30,070 bases of DNA, from positions 1 through 30,070 of the forward strand of contig JAPZAN010000192.1 of the NCBI GenBank assembly GCA_027460605.1. Reading direction: 5' to 3'. Position 1 is the stretch's first letter; the number at the start of each line of letters is the position of its first letter. Below the pieces are notes generated by a model. That model had not been told where the DNA came from. It saw only the letters and a program-made list of their open reading frames with translations, and ran no database searches. The DNA is from Candidatus Methanoperedens sp. GTDB taxonomy: Archaea > Halobacteriota > Methanosarcinia > Methanosarcinales > Methanoperedenaceae. Shown here piece by piece: positions 6,528-13,435 of the stretch. The position numbers and the translations under genes were made by a program.

Positions 6528-7317
6528 AACGTTAATTGATATCGGAATTGAAATCCGGGATATAATCGGTTCGTTCATCAGGGATAACGCGGATTACGGG
6601 GAAATGGTTGCCCGGCGCCCGAAGGATATCACGCGCAAAATGGATATGGCTGCTGAAATGGCGCTTGATAAGGCGCTTTTAGCGCGCGGGCTTTCGGCAA
6701 GAATAATATCAGAGGAGCTTGGAGACCGTATCGTGGGTAAGCATCCTGATTTCATGCTGGTTTTTGATCCCATAGACGGTTCAACCAATGCAACGTGCGG
6801 CATTCCATTTTTCTGCACATCGCTTGCTTATTCTGGAAAAACAGATATGGTCACGTTTGACGATATCGGCATGGCTGTTATCTGTGACATCAGTAGAAAT
6901 ACATACTGCGCCGAAAGAGGAAGGGGTGCTTTTTTAAATGGCAAGCCGATTGGCGCAAAATTGCGCGGCGCCATGCCCAAACCCGTAATATCCGTATATT
7001 CCTATGGCGTGCCCGATGTCCCGAAGGGATTGATAGAACTTGAAAAATCAATAATTGTCAGGGTGCTTGGCAGTATTGCACTTGATATGTGTTTTGTGGC
7101 TGACGGGACGCTTGACGGAATTATTGATACGCGGGGGCTTGTGAGCGGTTATGATATTATGGCATCGGCTTTGATATTGAAAGAAGCGGGGGGATACCTT
7201 ACCGATATTGAGGGAAGAATTTTGTCAGATGACGTGAAAGCATCAGGGTTATCCATAATCGGGACGAAGAATAAAAAGCTTCATGAGAAGATTGTGGGGA
7301 CATTAGCTCAAAAGTGA
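6517..7317 (+). CDS. Inositol monophosphatase/FBPase/CysQ-family phosphatase
   Basis: 266-aa Mg-dependent, Li-sensitive-type phosphatase. The metal site shows ISEELGDR (Glu about 67), FDPIDGSTN (residues 84-92) and GYDIMASALILKEAGGYL near the C-terminus in place of the usual WD-AG motif. Archaeal members commonly hydrolyse both inositol-1-phosphate and fructose-1,6-bisphosphate (class IV FBPase); CysQ relatives hydrolyse 3'-phosphoadenosine 5'-phosphate. The start at 6517 is favoured over the longer ATG at 6463, because only the shorter product begins at the family N-terminus (MEIETLIDIGIEIRD) and GGGG at 6507-6510 is well placed. It overlaps the previous gene by 11 bp. Last gene of the operon. 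Confidence 0.88.
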   Translation: MEIETLIDIGIEIRDIIGSFIRDNADYGEMVARRPKDITRKMDMAAEMALDKALLARGLSARIISEELGDRIVGKHPDFMLVFDPIDGSTNATCGIPFFCTSLAYSGKTDMVTFDDIGMAVICDISRNTYCAERGRGAFLNGKPIGAKLRGAMPKPVISVYSYGVPDVPKGLIELEKSIIVRVLGSIALDMCFVADGTLDGIIDTRGLVSGYDIMASALILKEAGGYLTDIEGRILSDDVKASGLSIIGTKNKKLHEKIVGTLAQK

Positions 7318-7369
7318 TATTACATGTTTAAATTTAATACTTCGAGGATGCGGAGCTGTGGAGGAGATG

Positions 7370-7495
7370 ATGCATGTCTTCAAGCTCGAGGGTGGAAGCA
7401 TTGTACGGCATTTGTACAGGAAATATACCGGCGATTTGGTGGTGAATGGGAAGAGCGCACTGTATGTCAAGAATCACCATGGTCATGAAGAATAA
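7370..7495 (+). CDS. 41-aa small protein with strong ribosome-binding site
   Basis: An ATG at 7370 (a tandem ATG lies at 7367) opens 41 codons ending in TAA at 7495. GGAGGAG at 7360-7366 is among the best Shine-Dalgarno matches in the window, spaced 5 nt from the ATG's best-fitting core. The product, MHVFKLEGGSIVRHLYRKY, then TGDLVVNGKSALYVKN, then HHGHEE, is basic with a His-rich tail. It has no membrane segment and no recognised family. A 51-codon ORF in another frame (ATG at 7324) overlaps it but lacks a ribosome site. It could be a remnant of a larger gene or a genuine small protein. Confidence 0.45.
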   Translation: MHVFKLEGGSIVRHLYRKYTGDLVVNGKSALYVKNHHGHEE

Positions 7496-7517
7496 TGATG
7501 ATTTTAGTTTCTAATTT

Positions 7518-7602
7518 CGATAGATATATATACCGAAAAAGCTAATACTTAATTATACCCAAATTTAACCCAAATTTGGATAATGGATAGGATAGGATAG
7601 GA
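7518..7602 (+). promoter_or_regulatory. Promoter and repeat-bearing long leader of the pentaheme cytochrome gene
   Basis: A TATA-like run GATAGATATATATACC (7519-7534) lies about 165 nt before the cytochrome ATG at 7695, implying a leader of well over 100 nt if it is used. Immediately downstream are two copies of ACCCAAATTT (7557-7566 and 7568-7577) and a GGATA tandem array (7578-7582, then 7585-7602). The rest of 7603-7694 is A/T-rich with GGAAGGAT at 7680-7687 as a likely ribosome-binding site. Promoter position is inferred; a second weak promoter nearer the gene is possible. Confidence 0.4.
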
Positions 7603-7694
7603 AAAAGGCAATACTAGATTGATATTCTTATTTTATTCATATTCCGGATTGGGAAAATGGGAATTGATATAAAAAATAGGAAGGATGAAAAAAT

Positions 7695-9005
7695 ATGAAC
7701 GCAAAATTTAGTTTAGCCTTAGTTGCGTTAGTTAGTATAGGTTTGTTCGCCCTGCCGTCAACGGTGGCGTTGTTCTCAGGACAGCATTCCTTCTACAACA
7801 TTGATGCAACAGGCAATCAGGTACCGTGTATAAAATGTCACGGTGATGTGAAAGCAGAGTTGATGAATGGAGCTTCAAATACTACAGGTACTCCCGGACC
7901 GCATGCAGCCTTTAAGTGCGAGTACTGCCACAGAATCGAACAGGGTTCTTCAAGCGGCGACGATGCTTATGCCAGATTGGCATATAAACAAAATGAAACA
8001 GGAAATAATGCAACAAGATATCTCGTTACAACTGTAATGGATATGGAAGCAGGTAATGTTCCGGCAACTATAACAGTAAATGACACAGTTACCACCGCAA
8101 AGACTCGTCCAGCTGTGAATGGTGCACCAAACTCAACCTTTAAAGGAGTATTGAGTGCTTGTATCGTAGCAAAGGGCACAGCAGCAGCAGGAGCATGTGA
8201 TGACAATACAACAGTCCTTACAATTGCAGCTCCTGATATGAGGATAGTCGGTGCTTATTATGCAAATAATGCTACACCCAAAGACTCGAATGCTTCAACA
8301 GCATCAACCGGTCTCGATGTGAGCAAGATAAACTTTAATGTAAGTGGCAGCACTAGCGCAGGTTGGACTGTAACCGATCTTTTAACAAATGCCGGTTCCA
8401 GGGCAGTTAATCCGGGCAGCACATATCACGCAGCATCCCTTGTGTCATGTATGGAATGCCATGGCGGCGACGAGCCAATGGGTCATTATACACGAGTAAT
8501 TAATGGTGAAACGGACATAGTAACTCCTTGTGCAAATTGCCATTATGGCGGAAGCCCGAATGGTACTAAGATGACAACTCTATGGGCAGGCGGCTTTGGT
8601 CTAACAGGCAAGCCTTTCGACACAGGTACATCGGAAGCCCACAATGCATGGGTGAAAACGAACGATACCATCAGCAGATTCGCCGGTCCAAATGGCAATG
8701 CAAGTAATAACGCATGTATCGCATGCCACACACACGTTGCAGTGCAGATCAACTTCAAGAAGGGTTACCTGCTGCAGTTCAATGCAACTGAGGACGACCA
8801 AGGTAACTACACTGTTGGCGCCTTCTATGTCAAAGGGTCTGTCAATGTAACAACCTACGGCAACTCAAGCGGCAATGCATTTGCAGTGAGCAACACCACC
8901 TATGACTGGTATCCGAACAGTACCACGCTGTATATTAACGGTACAAACGTATCGGTAATTGGTCTCAGGCAAGCCACAAACGACAGCGAAGCAGCATTAA
9001 TATAA
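7695..9005 (+). CDS. Pentaheme c-type cytochrome, exported
   Basis: 436-aa exported cytochrome with five CxxCH sites: CIKCH (45), CEYCH (75), CMECH (252), CANCH (279) and CIACH (341). A hydrophobic N-terminal signal is followed by STVALFSGQHSFYN, a motif shared with the tetra- and heptaheme cytochromes downstream. About 170 residues without haem sites separate haems 2 and 3; this insert holds two extra Cys (CIVAKG and GACDDN) and is Asn/Thr-rich. The C-terminal 95 residues after CIACH form a beta-rich domain with many N-x-S/T sequons, suggesting N-glycosylation on the cell surface. The gene has its own long leader and terminator, so it can be expressed apart from the next operon. Likely role: electron transfer outside the membrane. 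Confidence 0.92.
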   Translation: MNAKFSLALVALVSIGLFALPSTVALFSGQHSFYNIDATGNQVPCIKCHGDVKAELMNGASNTTGTPGPHAAFKCEYCHRIEQGSSSGDDAYARLAYKQNETGNNATRYLVTTVMDMEAGNVPATITVNDTVTTAKTRPAVNGAPNSTFKGVLSACIVAKGTAAAGACDDNTTVLTIAAPDMRIVGAYYANNATPKDSNASTASTGLDVSKINFNVSGSTSAGWTVTDLLTNAGSRAVNPGSTYHAASLVSCMECHGGDEPMGHYTRVINGETDIVTPCANCHYGGSPNGTKMTTLWAGGFGLTGKPFDTGTSEAHNAWVKTNDTISRFAGPNGNASNNACIACHTHVAVQINFKKGYLLQFNATEDDQGNYTVGAFYVKGSVNVTTYGNSSGNAFAVSNTTYDWYPNSTTLYINGTNVSVIGLRQATNDSEAALI

Positions 9006-9015
9006 CACCGTAAAT

Positions 9016-9050
9016 GAAATGGGGAATTCCCCATTTCTTTTTTTCTTTTT
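9016..9050 (+). terminator. Hairpin plus T-tract terminator after pentaheme cytochrome
   Basis: A perfect palindrome, GAAATGGGG/CCCCATTTC around a central AATT (9016-9037), is followed directly by CTT-rich sequence with 12 T in 13 bases (9038-9050). It begins 11 nt after the cytochrome stop codon. The T tract is sufficient for archaeal termination; the strong stem may also protect the transcript 3' end. Confidence 0.8.
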
Positions 9051-9105
9051 AAGGCACTCGCTCTGTTTATATATTCGTTCTCCAATTATCATAATCATTA
9101 ATTGC

Positions 9106-9140
9106 AGATGTTTTTCATCTTGTGTAAAACTTTATATACT
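9106..9140 (+). promoter_or_regulatory. Promoter of the cytochrome/signal-peptidase operon with inverted repeat
   Basis: AAAACTTTATATAC (9127-9140) is a good archaeal BRE-TATA arrangement about 35 nt before the ATG at 9172. Just upstream, AGATG-TTTTT-CATCT (9106-9120) forms an inverted repeat whose position is suited to an activator or repressor. The transcript leader would be very short. Function is inferred from position. Confidence 0.5.
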
Positions 9141-9171
9141 TTAGTTAATATAGTTACTTTTGTGGATAGAT

Positions 9172-9411
9172 ATGAAAGTTGTAAGGATAGATGACTCGGA
9201 TAAGATCAACTTTGATAATCTCAAAGCAGAGTTTAAGAACCAGTTTTCAAAGCATCCTGGGTGCGATGTAGCGGAACTCAGCACATTAAAAGATTCCTGT
9301 TTTTTGAATCTCATGCTTGAGCTATGGGAAAAAACCCCTTACGAGGAAGTTATCCATAAACTTTCAGATTCACAGATGTTTCAAAATTATAAAAAAAACC
9401 AAGATGAATAA
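9172..9411 (+). CDS. 79-aa hypothetical soluble protein, first gene of cytochrome operon
   Basis: The ATG at 9172 is chosen over TTG at 9160, because the promoter leaves little room upstream. The product is acidic and soluble, without signal peptide or membrane helix: MKVVRIDDSDKINFDN, then LKAEFKNQFSKHPGCDV, with Cys at 31 and 43 but no CxxCH. It therefore stays in the cytosol, unlike the rest of the operon, and might be a regulator or assembly factor. The next gene starts 17 nt after its stop, within a 25-bp tandem duplication that copies the start of the hexaheme gene. No family recognised. Confidence 0.7.
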   Translation: MKVVRIDDSDKINFDNLKAEFKNQFSKHPGCDVAELSTLKDSCFLNLMLELWEKTPYEEVIHKLSDSQMFQNYKKNQDE

Positions 9412-9445
9412 AAATGGAATAAACTAAAATGAATAAAAATGGAAT
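9404..9445 (+). repeat. 25-bp tandem duplication copying the hexaheme start site
   Basis: ATGAATAAAAATGGAAT occurs at 9404-9420 and again at 9429-9445, separated by AAACTAAA, a unit of 25 bp. The second copy is the start of the hexaheme cytochrome gene. The first yields a seven-codon ORF (MNKNGIN, then TAA) that overlaps the end of the 79-aa gene. It may be a chance slippage product or a small upstream ORF affecting translation. Confidence 0.8.
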
Positions 9446-10055
9446 ATTCCTGTGTATATTTGTAATGTCTGTATTACTTAGTGCAGGGACTGCGAAGGCT
9501 GAAGTTCCTGACTTCCATAAACCCATCCTCTGCATTGGATGCCATAAAGAAACCATAGGCGCGGATGCAGGGTCCGGCGAATGCGGGAACTGCCATGAGT
9601 ACAGACTGCCTTCCGGAGGAATCAACGTCCCCACGATGCAGGAACAGCATAACCCGAATATCTGCAGGGCATGCCATATAGGCAATACAGCGGTGGATGC
9701 AAGCAATAGGGACCTTTTCCATAACGCCCACAACACCGTGCAATGCAGCTCATGCCATGTCTCCGGCAACGCTACCGATAATAACTCTGCGGAGGGCTTA
9801 ACCATTGTAAAGATTGAGGCAGGAAAAGCGTTCCAGTGCACCTCATGCCATGGCAACCAGATTCATAGAATACACATGAAGAAACTGGGTGAAGGCTGTC
9901 CGATATGCCACGGTTCATGGGCAGCGGGCAAGGTCTACAAAAGTGGTGATACTTCCCCCTCGCAGGATATATCCCAGGAAAACGCCATCTACGAGCGTTT
10001 CACTATATTTACTTTCATAAAAAATTTATTTAATGCACTGTTAGGAATCAAGTGA
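9429..10055 (+). CDS. Hexaheme c-type cytochrome, exported
   Basis: 208-aa cytochrome with six CxxCH sites: CIGCH (35), CGNCH (52), CRACH (79), CSSCH (106), CTSCH (137) and CPICH (157), a density of one haem per about 25 residues in the central part. The N-terminal signal is MNKNGIFLCIFVMSVLLSAG followed by TAKAEV, giving a conventional AKA cleavage site, unlike the other cytochromes here. Extra His residues (HNAHN, HRIHM) are candidate axial ligands. The last 20 residues (FTIFTFIKNLFNALLGIK) are hydrophobic or amphipathic and could hold it to the membrane. Likely a membrane-near electron carrier. It overlaps the next gene by 4 bp (GTGA). Confidence 0.92.
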   Translation: MNKNGIFLCIFVMSVLLSAGTAKAEVPDFHKPILCIGCHKETIGADAGSGECGNCHEYRLPSGGINVPTMQEQHNPNICRACHIGNTAVDASNRDLFHNAHNTVQCSSCHVSGNATDNNSAEGLTIVKIEAGKAFQCTSCHGNQIHRIHMKKLGEGCPICHGSWAAGKVYKSGDTSPSQDISQENAIYERFTIFTFIKNLFNALLGIK

Positions 10056-10516
10056 CCAAAATGGATAAGAAAATATATAAATATGCTGCATTTATAATAC
10101 TGCTCCTTTTATTTTCGGCGGATGGCTATTACATATATCAGCATGGTGTAGATTTAGGACTGGAGAAACCCGCGCTCATATTGAAGGTTTCCACGAATTT
10201 AACCGATGAAGGCACCCCAAGGGTTAACAATGTCACGTTCGAACAATCAAGTGTCCCGTTCTTCTATAAGACCACGGATACCGCTCCGAACTTCCCTGAA
10301 ATAGACGTGAATGCCCGTATCAACAATGTAGATTCCATCCCTGCAAGCTTCTGGGCGTCGGTACATTACACGGGTGAAGACACATATACCCTCAAGGTAT
10401 TTTTCAAGTCCGGCAGCGAGCCAAAGAAAGGCGATATACTGATAATGCCGATTCGCATCACAAATTATAGAGGGGCTGTAGACTACAAGACCACGGCTTT
10501 CTATGAGTGGGAGTGA
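10052..10516 (+). CDS. 154-aa membrane-anchored extracytoplasmic protein
   Basis: An N-terminal uncleaved-looking helix (YAAFIILLLLFSADGYYIY) is followed by about 120 residues of beta-rich sequence with N-x-S/T sequons (NLT, NVT), so the bulk lies outside the membrane. No cysteine or haem site is present. The GTG at 10052 overlaps the hexaheme stop (GTGA) and has AGGA 6 nt upstream; an ATG at 10061 is an alternative start. It is sandwiched between two cytochrome genes with no gaps, so it probably acts as an accessory or docking subunit of the same complex. No family recognised. Confidence 0.75.
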   Translation: MTKMDKKIYKYAAFIILLLLFSADGYYIYQHGVDLGLEKPALILKVSTNLTDEGTPRVNNVTFEQSSVPFFYKTTDTAPNFPEIDVNARINNVDSIPASFWASVHYTGEDTYTLKVFFKSGSEPKKGDILIMPIRITNYRGAVDYKTTAFYEWE

Positions 10517-10517
10517 T

Positions 10518-11087
10518 ATGAAAATATTATGGGTGCTGCTGGCTCTCGTCGGGATTTCCCTGTGGTATATTCCCAATACAGTCTCTTTATTTAGCGGTCA
10601 GCATGCATACTATACCCTTGATGATAACCTCTCTCAACTCCAGTGCACAAAATGTCATGGGGATATTTCAATAGAGCTCCATACAGGTTACATACACAGC
10701 AACTTCACCTGTGCGGACTGCCACCGTGTCCAGAAAGGCGTGCAGTACGCAAACGCCACTGAGCCAGGCACACTGGCGCATGCAGCATCCCTCGTCCAGT
10801 GTGCTGACTGCCATTCCGAGTACCTGAACAACACGCCGGATACCATCCACAATGCATTCATCAATTACGGCATGCAGCATAATACCAGTGAAAACTGCAT
10901 CGCGTGCCATGCTTCAATAGCCGTGTCAATAAACTGGACACGTCCGGATGCAATGAATATAGAAACTACATCCGACGGCTACAACATCACAATAAATCGA
11001 ACCTATAAATCCTTTACAGCCAGGGTTGTAACTTTCGGGAACCAGTCAGGCGATGCGATCGCAGTGTCCAACGTGACGGTGATCTAA
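10518..11087 (+). CDS. Tetraheme c-type cytochrome, exported
   Basis: 189 aa with CTKCH (43), CADCH (65), CADCH (95) and CIACH (127), then a 60-residue beta-rich tail ending GNQSGDAIAVSNVTVI, which closely resembles GNSSGNAFAVSN in the pentaheme protein. The N-terminus (MKILWVLLALVGISLW, then NTVSLFSGQHAYYT) carries the family motif and no obvious AxA cleavage site. Start 10518 is favoured over the in-frame ATG at 10503, because GGGAG (10509-10513) sits 4 nt before it. It lies 1 nt after the previous stop and directly abuts the next gene. This protein is the minimal version of the shared core, and tetrahaem size is what would be expected of an archaeal cytochrome-filament subunit, an unproven possibility. 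Confidence 0.92.
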   Translation: MKILWVLLALVGISLWYIPNTVSLFSGQHAYYTLDDNLSQLQCTKCHGDISIELHTGYIHSNFTCADCHRVQKGVQYANATEPGTLAHAASLVQCADCHSEYLNNTPDTIHNAFINYGMQHNTSENCIACHASIAVSINWTRPDAMNIETTSDGYNITINRTYKSFTARVVTFGNQSGDAIAVSNVTVI

Positions 11088-12746
11088 ATGGCAAAGCACA
11101 CTGCGGCAATCGCGGGTCTGATGATATTGACATTCTTGCTATTTCTCCAGCCAGTTTCAGCAGCCGATTTCAAATTTGATATTGTTGCCAAGGTATCTGG
11201 ATCGGATAATTACACAAGGCACTGGTCTAATATATACCCGCCTGACTCCAAGGCTGACATCATAATCCATTCTGCGGCTTATGATGTGGCATACAGGCGC
11301 ATGTCTGACCTGAATTTCCTCTATGTCGTTTATGACCCCATGGGTAATGTCGTTGCCTTGGGAAATCAGGAAAAATTCCAGCGCAGTTACGATCCCGTTG
11401 TTGCCTATTATACCATTCATCCTGCATCCGACTGGATAGAAGGCAATTACAGGGTTAGAATACAGGTTTACGACAGGATCAACCGCCAAGCTCTTGATAA
11501 CTTCACCAATGACTTAACCGGCGACCAGTCAGTCATTATGGATGACCCTGGTACGTATAAAACTTTCTTCGAAACAGGCTCCAACGCCGGGGATAAAGGC
11601 GTACTTGCCTCCCCGGGCACCCTGACTGCACAGGCAGACCTGAATTTCAAGATTAGCAAATCCGCGACCATATACCCGCCCGACCGCTTCGTGCTTCATG
11701 ACGCACGGTTTACAGACAATACCAATGAACGCATAATAGGCGAGTTATTCAAGGTTGAAGTAAAGATTGATAATAATTATAAGGACGATGGTACGGTCAA
11801 ACTTGCCATGCTTGTGGATAATAACATCGTATCCACAAAGGATGTGGCTGTTAAAGGATTCAGTACTTCTACAGTCATCTTTGATGCAAAAGCGGGTAAG
11901 GAAGGAACATTCAAATTACACTTCGGTACAGATACGCCTGATGTGAAATACAAGAACGCTGAACTAACATTCTCCATCAAGAACGAGGCTGAGTCTACCA
12001 AACTCGACATTCCGAAAATCGAGATCAAAGGAATGAACGTAGATAAAGAGTTCGTTTCTGCGGGTGAAAACACCACGGTATCGGTAACCGCATCCAATAA
12101 TGGTAAAACCGGAAGCAAGACCATCACGGTTTACTCAAATAACGTACCGGTAGGGTCTACAGAAGTGCAGCTCCAGTACCTCGAGGAAAAGACCGTGCAG
12201 GTTCCCATAATCCTGAAAAACACGGGGATAAACAGGATTACAGTATCGGATGCGCCTTCCCTGTTTAGAAACGTTTTCGTGCAGGAACCCGAATCCCCGC
12301 TAACGAAAAATCCAATCGTGAAACGTCTTCAGGATAACCCATTAAAAGTGTCCATGATAGTGGTGTTCATGGTATTCGCCGGAGTCCTCTACTCCGTAAG
12401 AAAGAGATTGCTTGAGGATGAGGTTAGAACTCATGCCAAAAGGAGAGAGCCAGGCAATGACCAAAAAACACTGGACGATGTTGAAACCCCTGCTGAATAT
12501 AAGCCAAAATTATCAGATATGGGAAAGTATCTAAAAAGCTTTGGCGAGAGAATAAAACTCAGGTTTAAACCAAAAGCACTTGCCATACCACCAGAGCAAC
12601 TTCAACAGCAAGAGGATGTTGAAAAACCCTCGGAAGTACTGGTAAAGACATATAAACAAATTGTTAGACCTTCAAAAAAATCAAAATCATCTAAAAAATT
12701 ACGCCCAGAACATGAGAAAAAGATGAGAACAAAGGGCAATGGTTGA
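11088..12746 (+). CDS. 552-aa CARDB-like surface protein with one TM helix and basic cytosolic tail
   Basis: Signal peptide MAKHTAAIAGLMILTFLLFL ending QPVSAA, then about 390 extracytoplasmic residues made of several beta-sandwich modules; the last (about 320-405, SAGENTTVSVTASNNGKTGS) looks like a CARDB-type domain. One transmembrane helix follows at about 420-437 (MIVVFMVFAGVLYSVRKR), then a 115-residue cytosolic tail rich in Lys/Arg and Glu, ending in a run of KKSKSSKKLR-like sequence. The start ATG directly abuts the stop of the tetraheme gene. No cysteines for haem binding. Likely a scaffold tying surface cytochromes to the membrane, with a tail that could contact a cytosolic or nucleic-acid partner. 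Exact family not recognised. Confidence 0.8.
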   Translation: MAKHTAAIAGLMILTFLLFLQPVSAADFKFDIVAKVSGSDNYTRHWSNIYPPDSKADIIIHSAAYDVAYRRMSDLNFLYVVYDPMGNVVALGNQEKFQRSYDPVVAYYTIHPASDWIEGNYRVRIQVYDRINRQALDNFTNDLTGDQSVIMDDPGTYKTFFETGSNAGDKGVLASPGTLTAQADLNFKISKSATIYPPDRFVLHDARFTDNTNERIIGELFKVEVKIDNNYKDDGTVKLAMLVDNNIVSTKDVAVKGFSTSTVIFDAKAGKEGTFKLHFGTDTPDVKYKNAELTFSIKNEAESTKLDIPKIEIKGMNVDKEFVSAGENTTVSVTASNNGKTGSKTITVYSNNVPVGSTEVQLQYLEEKTVQVPIILKNTGINRITVSDAPSLFRNVFVQEPESPLTKNPIVKRLQDNPLKVSMIVVFMVFAGVLYSVRKRLLEDEVRTHAKRREPGNDQKTLDDVETPAEYKPKLSDMGKYLKSFGERIKLRFKPKALAIPPEQLQQQEDVEKPSEVLVKTYKQIVRPSKKSKSSKKLRPEHEKKMRTKGNG

Positions 12747-12748
12747 AA

Positions 12749-13435
12749 ATGAAAGAAATAGACTATACAATACCAATATTTGTTTCTGGATTTTTCGCGG
12801 TGTTACTGCTGGTCTTCTATCTTTACAAATCAGAAAATAACGCAATTATGCGTTTCCTTTCATCAAGGTTCATGAAAACCAGGCACAACCGCGCTGAAAT
12901 CAAGAAGGATACCCGAAGGGAGGATGTTCTCCTGCTAACTGTTCTTCTAATCCTGATAATGGCATTCAGTCTGAAAACCATATCTTTTGCAGTGGTTGTC
13001 TCGGATTCCATGAAGCCTGAGTTCCAAAGAGGCGACCTCGTGCTCACCCAATCACTGTTTAAAGAACCGCATGTTGGTGATATAATCACGTTCAAAGCCA
13101 GTGATGTTCAATACTCTTTAACCCACAGGGTTGTAAATGTCAAAAATGATATTGTGACCACCAAAGGCGATAACAATCCTCTTCCTGACGATTACGGAAC
13201 CACAAAAGGAGATGTTCTTGGAAAAGCCATTATTATACACAATCATCCCGTAGTGATTCCGAATGTGGGTTCTTATTTCATCCTGGATTTTTCCAGGGAA
13301 GGAAAACTCTATAAATTTGGTGACCAATATACATTCCTTCAGCAGATGTTTTTGACGATACGAACATGGGGATACGTTATTACAATTATTGCTTTTGCGA
13401 TGCTTCTAATGTCTATGTCGGGTAATAGAAAATGA
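12749..13435 (+). CDS. Signal peptidase I, archaeal/ER Ser-His type
   Basis: 228-aa membrane protease. It has TM helices at about 7-27 and 59-80, then the catalytic serine in VVVSDSMKPEFQRGDLV (Ser87), the general-base histidine in YSLTHRVV (His126) in place of the bacterial lysine, and the conserved Asp in TTKGDNNPLPD (Asp141). A further C-terminal helix lies at about 206-223. This is the SipW/Sec11-like class. It starts next to the stop of the 552-aa gene (TTG at 12743 is possible; ATG at 12749 preferred) and overlaps the following cytochrome by 4 bp. Its place inside a cytochrome operon suggests it is specialised for these cytochromes, three of which share an unusual N-terminal motif. Confidence 0.92.
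   Translation: MKEIDYTIPIFVSGFFAVLLLVFYLYKSENNAIMRFLSSRFMKTRHNRAEIKKDTRREDVLLLTVLLILIMAFSLKTISFAVVVSDSMKPEFQRGDLVLTQSLFKEPHVGDIITFKASDVQYSLTHRVVNVKNDIVTTKGDNNPLPDDYGTTKGDVLGKAIIIHNHPVVIPNVGSYFILDFSREGKLYKFGDQYTFLQQMFLTIRTWGYVITIIAFAMLLMSMSGNRK

Noticed and set aside
7324..7479. 51-codon ORF overlapping the 41-aa ORF in another frame
   Set aside because: No ribosome-binding site, and its composition (Cys/Trp/Arg-rich) looks non-coding.
7578..7602. GGATA tandem run as a CRISPR or telomere-like repeat
   Set aside because: Only three to four 5-bp units, too short for either; kept as a leader repeat.
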